Origin: Thiobacillus sp. UBA2597 | Lineage (GTDB): Bacteria > Pseudomonadota > Gammaproteobacteria > Burkholderiales > Thiobacillaceae | Assembly (NCBI GenBank): GCA_002339725.1 | Contig: DDKN01000001.1 | Span: 1-64,000 of the forward strand | Direction: 5' to 3' | DNA: 64,000 nt | Part shown: positions 51,409 through 59,851 of the stretch, in pieces | Layout of the letters: every line of letters begins with the position of its first letter | Numbering within the stretch: the stretch's first letter is position 1 | The notes under the pieces: generated by a model | Database searches by the model: none | What the model was told of the DNA's origin: nothing | The model's input: only the letters and a program-made list of their open reading frames with translations | Program-made: the position numbers and the translations under genes

Positions 51409-53730
51409 ATGCGATGTGCTTGGGTGAAAACCACCGTGCAGGATAACCTCAGCGGCCGTCAGGCCCGCCGCATCGTGCTCGCCGGCCGGGTGCAGGGCGT
51501 CGGCTTCCGCCCCTTCGTCTACCGCCTGGCCAAACAGCGGGGCATCCAAGGCTGGGTGCGCAACGTCACCGGCCAGGTGGTCGTTCACGCCGAGGCCGAT
51601 GCCACCGCACTCGACAGCTTCGCCGCCGCGCTGATCGATGAGGCCCCGGCCGCGGCCCGGCCCGAGCTGCTGAGCAACAACGCCGTCGCCGCCGAAGGCC
51701 GGGCGGACTTTTACATCCTCGACAGCGAGGCCGGCACGCCCGACATCCACCTGCCGCCCGATCTCTTCGCCTGCCCCGATTGCCTGCGCGAACTGGACGA
51801 CCCGGGCGATCGGCGCCACCACTATTCCTTCATCAACTGCACCCAGTGCGGCCCGCGCTATACCCTGATCGAGCGCCTGCCCTACGACCGGCCCAACACC
51901 GCCATGCGCGGCTTTCCGCTCTGCCCGTCCTGCCGCGCCGAATACCAGGACCCGATGAACCGCCGCTTCCACGCCGAGCCCGTGGCCTGCCCGGTATGCG
52001 GGCCGCATCTGAACTTCGTCGCAGGCGGGCAAACCATCGCCGGCGACGCAGCCGCCCTGCAGGCCGTCCTCGCCGCGCTCAAGGCCGGCCAGATCGTTGC
52101 GGTGAAGGGCATCGGCGGTTATCACCTGATGTGCGACGCCTGCAACGAAACCGCCGTCGCCACCCTGCGCGCGCGCAAAAAGCGTCCGGCCAAACCCTTC
52201 GCCGTGCTCTTCCCGCCCGACGAAGCCGCCTTGCATCGCTCGGTGACGGCAAGCGCGGCCGATCTCGGCTTTTTGCGCGCCGCCGCCCGGCCCATCCTGC
52301 TTTTGCCCAGGCGGGCCGGCTCGCCGCTGGCGGACGGCATCGCGCCCGGCCTCAACGAAATCGGCTGCCTGCTGCCTTACAGCCCACTGCACCATCTGCT
52401 GCTCGCCGGCTTCGGCGGGCCGCTGGTGGCCACCTCGGCCAACATCAGCGGCGAACCCGTGCTCACCGACAACATGGAGGCGCAGACCCGGCTCGGCCAG
52501 GTCGCCGACGGCTTTCTCCATCACGACCGGCCCATCGTGCGTCCGGCCGACGACGCGGTGTACCGGCCCATCGCCGGCCGGCCGCGGCCGCTACGCCTGG
52601 GCCGCGGTGTCGCCCCGGTGGAACTGAAACTGCCGCGCCCGGTGCCCCAGCCGGTGCTGGCCCTGGGTGCCCACAGCAAGAACAGCATCGCCCTGGCCTG
52701 GGGCGAGCGCGCCGTGCTCTCGCCCCACATCGGCGAACTCGGCAGCGCGAAAAGCCTGGACGTGCTGGCCCAGGTCGCCGCCGACCTGCAAAACCTGTAT
52801 CAGGTGCGGGCGGAACGCCTCCTGCTCGACCACCACCCCGGCTACGGCTACCGCCCATACGCCCGCAGCCTCGAGCTGCCGCTCACGCCCATCTGGCACC
52901 ACCACGCCCATGCCTCGGCCCTGGCCTGGGAATTCCCCGATGTCGCCAACTGGATCGTGTTCGCCTGGGACGGCGTCGGCCTGGGCGAGGGCGACCAGCT
53001 GCACGGCGGCGAGGCCTATGTCGGCCGGCCCGGCCATTGGCAGCGCGCCGCAAGCTTTAGGCCGTTCAGACTGCCCGGCGGCGACCAGGCCGCGCGCGAG
53101 CCCTGGCGCGCCGCCGCCGCCCTCCTGTGGGAGACGGGCCAGCCCGCCCCCTTCGCCCCGGAACTCCTGAAGGCCGCCTGGGACCGCGGCCTCAACAGCC
53201 CGGCCAGCAGCGCCGTCGGCCGCCTGTTCGACGCCGCCGCCGCCCTGACCGGCCTGTGCACCACGGCCAGCTTCGAGGCCGAGGCGCCGATGCGGCTGGA
53301 GGCGGCCGCATCCCCCTTCCTGCCTTTTCCACAAGAGAGGAAGGCGCACTCCCTCCCCATTCATGGGGAAGGCCGGGGTGGGGAATGGGTCGAGCTTGCC
53401 CTCACCCGTGATGCCCACGGCCTCTGGCGCTGCGATTGGTCGCCGCTGCTGCCCTATCTCACCGACGCCAGCCGCCCGGCCGGCGTGCGCGCCGCCGGCT
53501 TTCACCTAAGCCTTGCCCACGCCCTGCTGGCTCAGGCCGAGCGCCTGCGCGCGGAACATGGCCTGTGTGACGTCGGCCTCACCGGCGGCGTCTTCCAGAA
53601 TCGCCTGCTGACCGAACAGGTGCTAGCCTTGCTCACGGCGGCGGGCTTTCGCGTGCACCTGCCTGAACAGGTGCCGGTCAACGACGCCGGCATCGCCCTG
53701 GGACAAATCGTGGAGTGGTTGTATGGATGA
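51409..53730 (+). CDS. hypF: Carbamoyltransferase HypF (hydrogenase maturation)
   Basis: A 773-residue enzyme that makes the carbamoyl group used for the CN ligands of [NiFe] hydrogenase. An acylphosphatase domain begins with VQGVGFRPFVYRLA (from residue 28). Two Cys4-type zinc fingers follow (CPDC from 122 with CTQC, then CPSC with CPVC), then a YrdC-like domain (AVKGIGGYHLMCDACNETAV, ANISGEPVLT) and a Kae1-like domain (HHHAHASALAWEFPD, LTGGVFQNRLLTEQVL). Around residues 635-661 the coding sequence contains an in-frame copy of a palindromic repeat, in a region of the fold that varies in length. ATG 51409 follows AAGGGG. The stop overlaps hypE by 8 bp. Confidence 0.96.
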   Translation: MRCAWVKTTVQDNLSGRQARRIVLAGRVQGVGFRPFVYRLAKQRGIQGWVRNVTGQVVVHAEADATALDSFAAALIDEAPAAARPELLSNNAVAAEGRADFYILDSEAGTPDIHLPPDLFACPDCLRELDDPGDRRHHYSFINCTQCGPRYTLIERLPYDRPNTAMRGFPLCPSCRAEYQDPMNRRFHAEPVACPVCGPHLNFVAGGQTIAGDAAALQAVLAALKAGQIVAVKGIGGYHLMCDACNETAVATLRARKKRPAKPFAVLFPPDEAALHRSVTASAADLGFLRAAARPILLLPRRAGSPLADGIAPGLNEIGCLLPYSPLHHLLLAGFGGPLVATSANISGEPVLTDNMEAQTRLGQVADGFLHHDRPIVRPADDAVYRPIAGRPRPLRLGRGVAPVELKLPRPVPQPVLALGAHSKNSIALAWGERAVLSPHIGELGSAKSLDVLAQVAADLQNLYQVRAERLLLDHHPGYGYRPYARSLELPLTPIWHHHAHASALAWEFPDVANWIVFAWDGVGLGEGDQLHGGEAYVGRPGHWQRAASFRPFRLPGGDQAAREPWRAAAALLWETGQPAPFAPELLKAAWDRGLNSPASSAVGRLFDAAAALTGLCTTASFEAEAPMRLEAAASPFLPFPQERKAHSLPIHGEGRGGEWVELALTRDAHGLWRCDWSPLLPYLTDASRPAGVRAAGFHLSLAHALLAQAERLRAEHGLCDVGLTGGVFQNRLLTEQVLALLTAAGFRVHLPEQVPVNDAGIALGQIVEWLYG
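53311..53389. repeat. Palindromic repeat element B, in frame inside hypF
   Basis: A 79-bp sequence with two hairpins (CCTTTTCC..GGAAGG, and CCCCAT..ATGGGG at 53355-53368) around a GCAC linker, ending GGGGTGGGGAAT. Read in the plus direction, it aligns along its length with the reverse complement of the intergenic element at 62714-62792. It keeps the frame and encodes about 26 residues (SPFLPFPQERKAHSLPIHGE and so on). Confidence 0.75.
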
Positions 53731-54727
53731 ACAACGCATCTTGCTGGCCCACGGCAACGGCGGCCGCTTCATGCGCGAACTGGTCGCCGAGCTCTTCGCC
53801 CGCCACCTGGCCAACCCCCTGCTCGACACCGACGCCGACGCCGTGCCGCTGCCAAGTCTTTCAGGCCAGCTCATGCTCACCACCGACGGCTTCACCGTGC
53901 AGCCGCTGGAGTTCCCCGGCGGCAACCTCGGCAGCCTGGCCGTGCACGGCGTGATCAACGACCTGGCCGTAGCCGGCGCCGCGCCGCGCTTCCTCACCCT
54001 CTCCGCCCTGATCGAGGAAGGCCTGGAGGTCGCCCAGCTCGACCGTCTGATTGCCAGCTTCGCCCAGGCCGCCCAAGCCAACGGTGCGGCGGTGGCGGCC
54101 GGCGACACCAAGGTGGTGCCGCGCGGCCAGGGCGGCGGCCTCTATCTCAACGTCGCTGGCATCGGTGAAAAACAGGCCACTGCCACGCTCGGGCTCAAGC
54201 AGATCCGGCCGGGCGACGCCGTGCTGGTCTCCGGCCCGGTCGGCGACCACGGCGTCGCCGTGCTGCTGGCGCGCGAACAGTTCGGCCTCTCCGGCGAGTT
54301 GCGTTCCGACTCCGCCTCGGTGCTGCCCCTGGCCCAGGCCATCTGGCACCTGCCCGGCCTCAGGTTCATGCGCGACCCCACGCGCGGCGGCCTCGCCACC
54401 GTCGCCCACGAGATCGCCCAGGCCACCGGCCACAGCGTCGCCCTGCAACAAGCCGCCGTGCCCGTGCGCGGCGCGGTGCAATCGGTGTGCGACATGCTCG
54501 GCTACGACCCCTACTACCTCGCCTGCGAAGGCCGCATCGTCGCCATCGCCGAGGCCGCCACGGCGGAACAAATACTGACCGCCTGGCGCGCCCTGCCGGG
54601 CGGCGCGGACGCCGCGATCATCGGCCGCATCGAGGCCGGCGGCGGGCGGGTGCTGCTGGAGACGGAACTGGGGGGACGGCGGGTGCTGCCGGAGTTGGAG
54701 GATGATCCGTTGCCGAGGATTTGTTGA
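53723..54727 (+). CDS. hypE: Hydrogenase maturation factor HypE
   Basis: A 334-residue AIR-synthase-like ATP-dependent dehydratase that receives carbamoyl from HypF and turns it into a thiocyanate on its C-terminal cysteine. The N-terminus has LAHGNGGRFMRELVAELF, then TTDGFTVQPLEFPGGNLGSLAVHGVINDLAVAGA and AAGDTKVVPRG; RFMRDPTRGGLATVAHEIA carries the ATP loop. The chain ends in DPLPRIC, with Cys as the last residue, the HypE hallmark. It overlaps hypF by 8 bp. No other hyp or hydrogenase genes lie in the window, so its partner cluster is elsewhere. Confidence 0.96.
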   Translation: MDEQRILLAHGNGGRFMRELVAELFARHLANPLLDTDADAVPLPSLSGQLMLTTDGFTVQPLEFPGGNLGSLAVHGVINDLAVAGAAPRFLTLSALIEEGLEVAQLDRLIASFAQAAQANGAAVAAGDTKVVPRGQGGGLYLNVAGIGEKQATATLGLKQIRPGDAVLVSGPVGDHGVAVLLAREQFGLSGELRSDSASVLPLAQAIWHLPGLRFMRDPTRGGLATVAHEIAQATGHSVALQQAAVPVRGAVQSVCDMLGYDPYYLACEGRIVAIAEAATAEQILTAWRALPGGADAAIIGRIEAGGGRVLLETELGGRRVLPELEDDPLPRIC

Positions 54728-54791
54728 TAGATTTAGTCATTCGAGCAGAAGCAACGCAACAAACCAATACAAACAGATTTCAGGGATAAAA

Positions 54792-55463
54792 ATGAAAGGA
54801 CACATCACTTCATACGTCGAAGAAAAGCAATATGGGTTTATCAAGGGTGAAAATGGAAAAGATTACTTCTTCCACAAAAATGACGTCGTCGACCAAAATG
54901 AGATTTTGGATGGCCTCAATGTCATCTTTGATCCAATCCCTACTCGCAAAGGATTAGCTGCCAAATCCGTTCAGTTGGGTTTGGCGAATATTCCCATCTA
55001 CCTTGATCCAGATAGATTTGTCTTCACCAGCGAATCCAGCATTAATGGGCATGAAATTCTTTTCATAACCACCTATTCAATCGAGGATAAGGACCCAAAC
55101 ATTGCCAAACTAGCGCTCAGGGAACGGGCACTTTTATATGGCCTTAATGGCGTAGTTGGAGTCCACCTAGAAAAGAGAACCGCTATGTCAGGGAATTACC
55201 GCTACACGGTTCACAGGTTTACAGGAGGGCTTTGTCTAATTAAAAAAATCGCCTACACCATGGATCAGGATGAAGCTCGGCAAAACGCTCTGGAAGTACA
55301 AGATGAGTTGCAGAAGATTCGTCCACGGATTTTTGCCATACACGAACAAGAAAAATTTTTTCTCTTGAGATGGCTATCAGATTTTTGGACGTATCTAAAA
55401 ATCACCATAAGTATGAAAATGACCGCCCTGGAAGCCGCTATCCGTTCATGGATGAACCGCTGA
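54792..55463 (+). CDS. Cold-shock domain protein with YbjQ-like region, A+T-rich
   Basis: A 223-residue protein from DNA visibly poorer in G+C than everything around it. The N-terminal ~62 residues are a cold-shock/OB domain with RNP1 YGFIKG and RNP2 YFFHKN (RNA or ssDNA binding). Residues ~75-150 run KLALRERALLYGLNGVVGVHLEK and YRYTVHRFTGGLCLI, similar in pattern to YbjQ/UPF0145 proteins (the GADAVVGI core); this second match is by eye and less sure. The C-terminus ends with basic helices without a clear family. ATG 54792 gives the proper cold-shock start. The gene sits alone between hypE and tcdA, suggesting transfer. Confidence 0.72.
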   Translation: MKGHITSYVEEKQYGFIKGENGKDYFFHKNDVVDQNEILDGLNVIFDPIPTRKGLAAKSVQLGLANIPIYLDPDRFVFTSESSINGHEILFITTYSIEDKDPNIAKLALRERALLYGLNGVVGVHLEKRTAMSGNYRYTVHRFTGGLCLIKKIAYTMDQDEARQNALEVQDELQKIRPRIFAIHEQEKFFLLRWLSDFWTYLKITISMKMTALEAAIRSWMNR

Positions 55464-55545
55464 AGAACTCAGGCGCAATAGGTAAAGCCGTATCGCGCCA
55501 TATAGCTTAACCCATCTGGCACAATGCCCTTCGTTTATTGCGCCC

Positions 55546-56355
55546 CTACTTCCCCGCCTTTGCCGCCAGCGCATTCAACACCTTGGCAGCGGCGAGCATG
55601 CCGAAGACCGAGGTGACGCAGGCCGAGGAGCCGAAGCCGGCGCAGTTGAGGCCGTGGACGTGGGCGTCTTCCGGCTTCTCATAACAGACGCCGCCCTCGG
55701 CGCTGGGGTAGATCAGGTTCTCGGTGGAATAGACGCAGTCGACGCCGAACTTCTTTTTCGGCTCGCGGGGAAAGCCGTGTTCCTTGCGCAGCTTGCTGCG
55801 CACCTTCGAGAGCAGCGGGTCCTGGCGGGTGCGCGCGAGGTCGTCGATCTGGATGCGGCTGGGGTCGACTTGGCCGCCGGCGCCGCCGACGCAGACCAGT
55901 TTCAATTTATTGCGCCTGCAGTGGACGATGAGGGCCACCTTGGCCCGGGCGCTGTCGATGGCGTCGACGATGTAGTCGTAGCGCGCGTGCAGCAGCTCAG
56001 CCACGTTGTCCTCGGTCAGGAATTCCTCGATCAGATTGACTTTGCAGCGCGGGTTGATGGCGGCGATGCGCGCGCGCATGGCCTCGACCTTGGCCTTGCC
56101 CAGTTCCGGGGTGAGGGCGTGGACCTGGCGGTTGATGTTGGATTCGGCGACGTGGTCGGGGTCGATCAGGGTCAATTCGCCGATGGCGGTACGCGCCAGG
56201 GCCTCGGCCACCCAGGAGCCGACGCCGCCGATGCCGATGACGCAGACATGGGAGCGCTGGAAGCGTTCGAAGGCGGCCGGGCCATAGAGCCGGCGCACGC
56301 CGCCGAAGCGGCGCTCGAAGTCGATGGCGTGCTCGGCCTCGAACAGGTCGCTCAC
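55546..56355 (-). CDS. tcdA: tRNA threonylcarbamoyladenosine dehydratase
   Basis: A 269-residue E1-like enzyme (CsdL/TcdA) that closes t6A in tRNA to the cyclic ct6A form with ATP. After RFGGVRRLYGPAAFERFQRS comes the ATP loop VIGIGGVGSWVAEALARTAIG, LTLIDPDHVAESNINRQ and IVDAIDSARAKVALI. Conserved cysteines lie in LNCAGFGSSACVTSVFG. GTG 56355 is taken as start because it overlaps the previous gene (GTGA), giving SDLFEAEHAIDFERRFGG, a normal TcdA beginning. Confidence 0.94.
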   Translation of the reverse strand: MSDLFEAEHAIDFERRFGGVRRLYGPAAFERFQRSHVCVIGIGGVGSWVAEALARTAIGELTLIDPDHVAESNINRQVHALTPELGKAKVEAMRARIAAINPRCKVNLIEEFLTEDNVAELLHARYDYIVDAIDSARAKVALIVHCRRNKLKLVCVGGAGGQVDPSRIQIDDLARTRQDPLLSKVRSKLRKEHGFPREPKKKFGVDCVYSTENLIYPSAEGGVCYEKPEDAHVHGLNCAGFGSSACVTSVFGMLAAAKVLNALAAKAGK

Positions 56356-56633
56356 TGGTCGGCGATCTTCTGCGCTTCGGGGTCGAACTCGGCCTTCACC
56401 GCTTCGAGGGCGTCGCGCAGGGTTTCTTCGGTGAGGGTGTTGAGGTTTTCCGCCAGCACCTCGGCGGCGTCGATGGTGTCCTGGTCGTCGGGCAGGGTCG
56501 CGCTGTCGAGGTTGGCCACCAGCACGGCGGCGGCGCCCACCACTTGCAGCAGCTTCTGGCGTTCGGCCATGAGCAGCTCGATCTCCTCCCGGAGCAGGGT
56601 GACTTCCTCGTCGTTCATGGCGCGGTGGGGCAT
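56352..56633 (-). CDS. Small helical protein upstream of tcdA
   Basis: A 93-residue acidic, helical protein. It starts MPHRAMNDEEVTLLREEIEL, with a heptad-like section up to LLQVVGAAAVLVANL, and ends LRDALEAVKAEFDPEAQKIAD. I know no domain for it; the spacing suggests a coiled coil. GGAAGC before ATG 56633 supports this start; ATG 56618 (MNDEEV) is the alternative. Its stop overlaps the tcdA start, so both are translated together and it may act with TcdA. Confidence 0.7.
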   Translation of the reverse strand: MPHRAMNDEEVTLLREEIELLMAERQKLLQVVGAAAVLVANLDSATLPDDQDTIDAAEVLAENLNTLTEETLRDALEAVKAEFDPEAQKIADQ

Positions 56634-56705
56634 GGCGGCTTCCTTCGATTCGCGGGGGATGAGCGTGGGATAATAGGCGCACTGCCAGCTGCCCGCAAAC
56701 CCGCC

Positions 56706-57533
56706 ATGTCGCTCTCGCCCTACGTCTTCGATGCCAGCCGCGCCAATTTCGACGAGCTGGTGCTGGGCAATTCGCACAAGGGCCTGGTGCTGGTGCACTT
56801 CTGGACGCCCAAGGCCGGCCCCTGCCTGGTGCTGATGCCGCGCCTGGTACAACTGGCCAGCGACTATGGCGGCCGCTTCCTCTTGGTGATGGCCAACACC
56901 GACGAGATCGGCGGCATCGCCCGCGCGCACGGGGTGACCAGCGTGCCGACGGTGAAGTTCTTCCTCAAGGGCGAGGTGGTGCACACCATCCACGGCGCCG
57001 AGCCCGACAGCACCTTCCGTGCCGCGCTCGCCCGCTTCGTCGCCCTCGACAGCAACCCCTTGCGTCAGCAGGCGCTCAAGGCCCACCAGGAAGGCCGGCT
57101 CGACGAGGCCATCGCCCTGCTCGCCCGCGCCGCAGTGGATGAGCCGGACGATTTGTCGATCAGCGCCGACCTGGCCAAGCTGCTCTTGCTCTCGGGGCAG
57201 GCGACCCAGGCCCTGAGCCTGCTCGCCGCCCTGCCGGGCGAGGCGCGGCGCGACGGCCGCATCGCGCCCCTGCTCGTGCATCTGGAATTGATCGACGCCG
57301 CCGAAACGACGCCGGATGCGTCCGATCCCAATGCCGTCCGCCTGCACGAGGCCGCCCGTGCCCTGGTGCAAGACCGCATGGAGGCCGCGCTCGATCTTTT
57401 GCTCGGCCTGGCGCAGGACGCGCCTGACTTCCGCGACGACATCGGCCGCCGCGCCCTGATCACCCTGTTCCATATGCTCGGGCCGGAACACGAGCTGACC
57501 CGGCGCTATCGGGCCAAACTCGCCGGCCGTTGA
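56706..57533 (+). CDS. Thioredoxin-fold protein with tetratricopeptide-like tail (CnoX/YbbN-like)
   Basis: A 275-residue soluble protein. The N-terminal domain (approx. 10-110) is thioredoxin-like with VLVHFWTPKAGPCLVLMPRL in the active-site position, so CGPC is replaced by AGPC and only one Cys remains. The VTSVPTVKFF motif with the cis-proline is intact. The remaining ~160 residues are helical repeats (LRQQALKAHQEGRLDEAIAL, LSISADLAKLLLLSGQAT) similar to CnoX, a redox-regulated chaperone. Loss of one Cys points to holdase or thiol-trapping rather than a full reductase. Its stop overlaps the DUF3025 start. Confidence 0.87.
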   Translation: MSLSPYVFDASRANFDELVLGNSHKGLVLVHFWTPKAGPCLVLMPRLVQLASDYGGRFLLVMANTDEIGGIARAHGVTSVPTVKFFLKGEVVHTIHGAEPDSTFRAALARFVALDSNPLRQQALKAHQEGRLDEAIALLARAAVDEPDDLSISADLAKLLLLSGQATQALSLLAALPGEARRDGRIAPLLVHLELIDAAETTPDASDPNAVRLHEAARALVQDRMEAALDLLLGLAQDAPDFRDDIGRRALITLFHMLGPEHELTRRYRAKLAGR

Positions 57534-58321
57534 ACACCCCCACCTGGACCCCCGCCTTCGACACCCTGCCTCTGTGCGGCAGCGTGGCTCATTGGGCCGG
57601 GCAGTTCCGCGATGAACGCGACTGGCCGAGCGCCGCCCGGCTCAACGCGCTGGCCGAGGCGCAGGACCTGCGCAACGCCGCCGGCCGCGCCGTGCGCTTT
57701 GCCGAGCAGAGCGCCGCCTGCGGCCAGCGCGACTACGAACAGCAGATCCTCGACAGCGGCCAGGTGCCCACGCGGCCGGCCAGCGCCCACGACTTCTTCA
57801 ACGCCCTGATCTGGCTGACCTTCCCCCAGACCAAGGCCGCGCTTAACGCCGTGCAGTGCCGCGAGCTGGCCGTGGCGCCCAAGGGCCGGCGCAGCCCGGT
57901 CTCGGACGCCGCCACCCTGTTCGACGAAAGCGGCCTGGTGCTGGTGGCGCGCGACGCCGTGCTGGCCGGGCTGTTGCGGGCCCGGCAGTGGAAGGCGGCG
58001 TTCTGGCAGCAGCGGGAGAAATGGAGCGACGCGCGGTTTTATGTGATCGGCCACGCCGTGTTGGAGAAAGCCCTGGCACCCTACCCCGGCATGACCGGCA
58101 AGTGCCTGTTCCTGCGAGTGGATGAACTGCCCGAGGCCGGCCCGCCGCCGGCCTGGCTCGATGCCGCCATCGCCCGGGCCTGGCAGGCCGGCGCGGTGCA
58201 GAAGCCGGCCGATCTTTTCGTGATGCCGGTGCTGGGCGTGCCGGGTTTCGATGCGGCGAACCAGACGGCCGCGTATTACGACAACGCCGAGGTGTTTCGG
58301 CCGGCGCGCAACACGGGTTAG
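57530..58321 (+). CDS. DUF3025 protein
   Basis: A 263-residue soluble protein of the DUF3025 family, a proteobacterial group of unknown function. Characteristic blocks are FFNALIWLTFPQTKAALNA (near 88-106), DESGLVLVARDAV, FYVIGHAVLEKALAPYPGMT and VLGVPGFDAANQTAAYYDNAEVFRP near the C-terminus. The start is TTG at 57530, inside the stop of the previous gene, which indicates coupling; no ATG near the family N-terminus exists. Confidence 0.88.
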   Translation: MNTPTWTPAFDTLPLCGSVAHWAGQFRDERDWPSAARLNALAEAQDLRNAAGRAVRFAEQSAACGQRDYEQQILDSGQVPTRPASAHDFFNALIWLTFPQTKAALNAVQCRELAVAPKGRRSPVSDAATLFDESGLVLVARDAVLAGLLRARQWKAAFWQQREKWSDARFYVIGHAVLEKALAPYPGMTGKCLFLRVDELPEAGPPPAWLDAAIARAWQAGAVQKPADLFVMPVLGVPGFDAANQTAAYYDNAEVFRPARNTG

Positions 58322-58974
58322 GTCAGCACCTCGCCGCAGAAACGCTCGAATTCCGCCCGGCCGACTTTGCCGTCGAGGGTGAAATCGGCCAGCGGCCGGC
58401 CGAAGACCTTGAGCGAAATCCAGCGGAACAGATAGCGCATTTCGTCGAAGAAGAAATAGGGGTGATAGTCGCTCGATATGGCCAGGCGTCCGGCCGGCAC
58501 GGCGCCGCGCGCGCGCAGGCGCGCCTCCAGCGGCTCGAACAGCATCTCGAGCTCGAACACCTCAAGCGGCGGGCCGCAGAAGGTGGCGAAGCTGGCCACG
58601 CGCCGGCCGGTCAGCCCCGTCACCGTGTCCAGCCAACGTGCCACCGGATAGGCCAGATAGAGCCACTTGGGCGTGCCCAGCAGCACCCGGTCGAAGCCGC
58701 TCACATCGGGCACGGCGAGCGGCCGAATGGCCTGCTGCGGCTGGTAATACAGGCGATGCCAGAGGCGGCGGAAACGCGCGCTCGCAAGATAAAACGGCAG
58801 CAGAGGCAGCAATGGCAGCAAAGGAATGGGCAGCAGCCATTTGTTCCAGTCGCGCACGGTCCGGATGCGCTCGATCTCGACCGAGTGGCCGCGTTGCCGC
58901 GCCTTGGCGGCCAGGGCCTCGGCCAGCCGGGCGGTGTGGCCGGTGCGGGAATAATGGACGACGAGGATCCGCAT
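58318..58974 (-). CDS. Flavodoxin-fold protein
   Basis: A 218-residue protein with a flavodoxin/WrbA-like start, MRILVVHYSRTGHTARLAEAL, where SRTGHTA is the FMN phosphate loop. It continues VLLGTPKWLYLAYPVARWLD and RVASFATFCGPP, which are FMN-site-like. A strongly hydrophobic insertion (LPIPLLPLLPLLPFYLASA) may bind the membrane or a quinone partner. It could be a dialkylrecorsinol- or quinone-type reductase, but nothing shows the substrate. It is convergent with the DUF3025 gene, with a 4-bp overlap. Confidence 0.85.
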   Translation of the reverse strand: MRILVVHYSRTGHTARLAEALAAKARQRGHSVEIERIRTVRDWNKWLLPIPLLPLLPLLPFYLASARFRRLWHRLYYQPQQAIRPLAVPDVSGFDRVLLGTPKWLYLAYPVARWLDTVTGLTGRRVASFATFCGPPLEVFELEMLFEPLEARLRARGAVPAGRLAISSDYHPYFFFDEMRYLFRWISLKVFGRPLADFTLDGKVGRAEFERFCGEVLT

Positions 58975-58993
58975 GCGGGGACGGGCCGGGCGC

Positions 58994-59851
58994 TCAGTCG
59001 CCGGTCATCGTCGCCTTCTTGCGCACCAGGCGGCCGTCGCGATAGTCCTGCATGGCCTGTTCGATCTGCTCGCGGCTGTTCATCACGAAGGGGCCGTATT
59101 GCACGATGGGCTCCTTGAGCGGCCGGCCGGCGACCAGGATGAAACGCGCCCCCGCGCCGTCTGCCGTCAGTTCGACGCCGTCGCCCGCGCCGAGCACGGC
59201 CAGGCCGTGCCGGGGCAGAGCGGTGCCGGCCACGCGGGCGCTGCCTTCGAAGACATAGACGAAGGCGGTGGCGGCCGCATCGAGCGCATGATCGAATCGG
59301 TGGCCGGCATCGAGTGCGACATCGAGATAGAGCAGCCGGGTGTGCGGGTCGTCGATCGGGCCGCGCCGGCCGCCGTAGTCGCCAGCCAGCAGGCGCACCC
59401 GCACGCCCTCGCCCGCCAGTTCGGGAATCGCCTCGGGCGAAAACTCCTGATAGGCGGGGTCGCTCATCTTCTCGCTGGCGGGCAGGTTCACCCACAACTG
59501 GAAGCCGCGCATCAGGCCGTTGCTCTGCTGCGGCATCTCGGAATGGATGACGCCGCTGGCCGCCTTCATCCATTGCGCCCCGCCGGCACGCAGATCGCCC
59601 CGGTTGCCCATGCTGTCCTGGTGCAGCATGTGGCCGTCGAGCATGTAGGTCAGGGTGACGAAGCCGCGGTGCGGATGATCGGGAAAGCCGGCGATGTAGT
59701 CGTTCGGGTCGTCGCTGGAGAAATGGTCCAGCATCAGGAAGGGGTCGAGCTGGCGCCGCGCCGGGGTGCCGATGGTGCGGTGCACGGTGACGCCCGCCCC
59801 CTCGGACACCGGCAGGGCCTGGATGAACTGGGCGACCTGGCGCGCGCTCAC
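58994..59851 (-). CDS. Pirin-family protein
   Basis: A 285-residue bicupin protein. The cupin metal ligands are seen in DHPHRGFVTLTYMLDGHMLHQD and GVIHSEMP, with the family core FLMLDHFSSDDPNDYIAGF. Pirins bind Fe(II) or similar metals and include quercetin dioxygenase-like enzymes and redox or transcription co-regulators. GTG 59851 is the start, sharing its first base with the previous stop. The second cupin part (AFVYVFEGSARVAGTAL) is the non-catalytic half. The natural substrate is unknown. Confidence 0.93.
   Translation of the reverse strand: MSARQVAQFIQALPVSEGAGVTVHRTIGTPARRQLDPFLMLDHFSSDDPNDYIAGFPDHPHRGFVTLTYMLDGHMLHQDSMGNRGDLRAGGAQWMKAASGVIHSEMPQQSNGLMRGFQLWVNLPASEKMSDPAYQEFSPEAIPELAGEGVRVRLLAGDYGGRRGPIDDPHTRLLYLDVALDAGHRFDHALDAAATAFVYVFEGSARVAGTALPRHGLAVLGAGDGVELTADGAGARFILVAGRPLKEPIVQYGPFVMNSREQIEQAMQDYRDGRLVRKKATMTGD

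Noticed and set aside
53311..53389. Frameshift or pseudogene in hypF caused by the repeat
   Set aside because: The frame stays open through the element and the downstream HypF motifs are intact.
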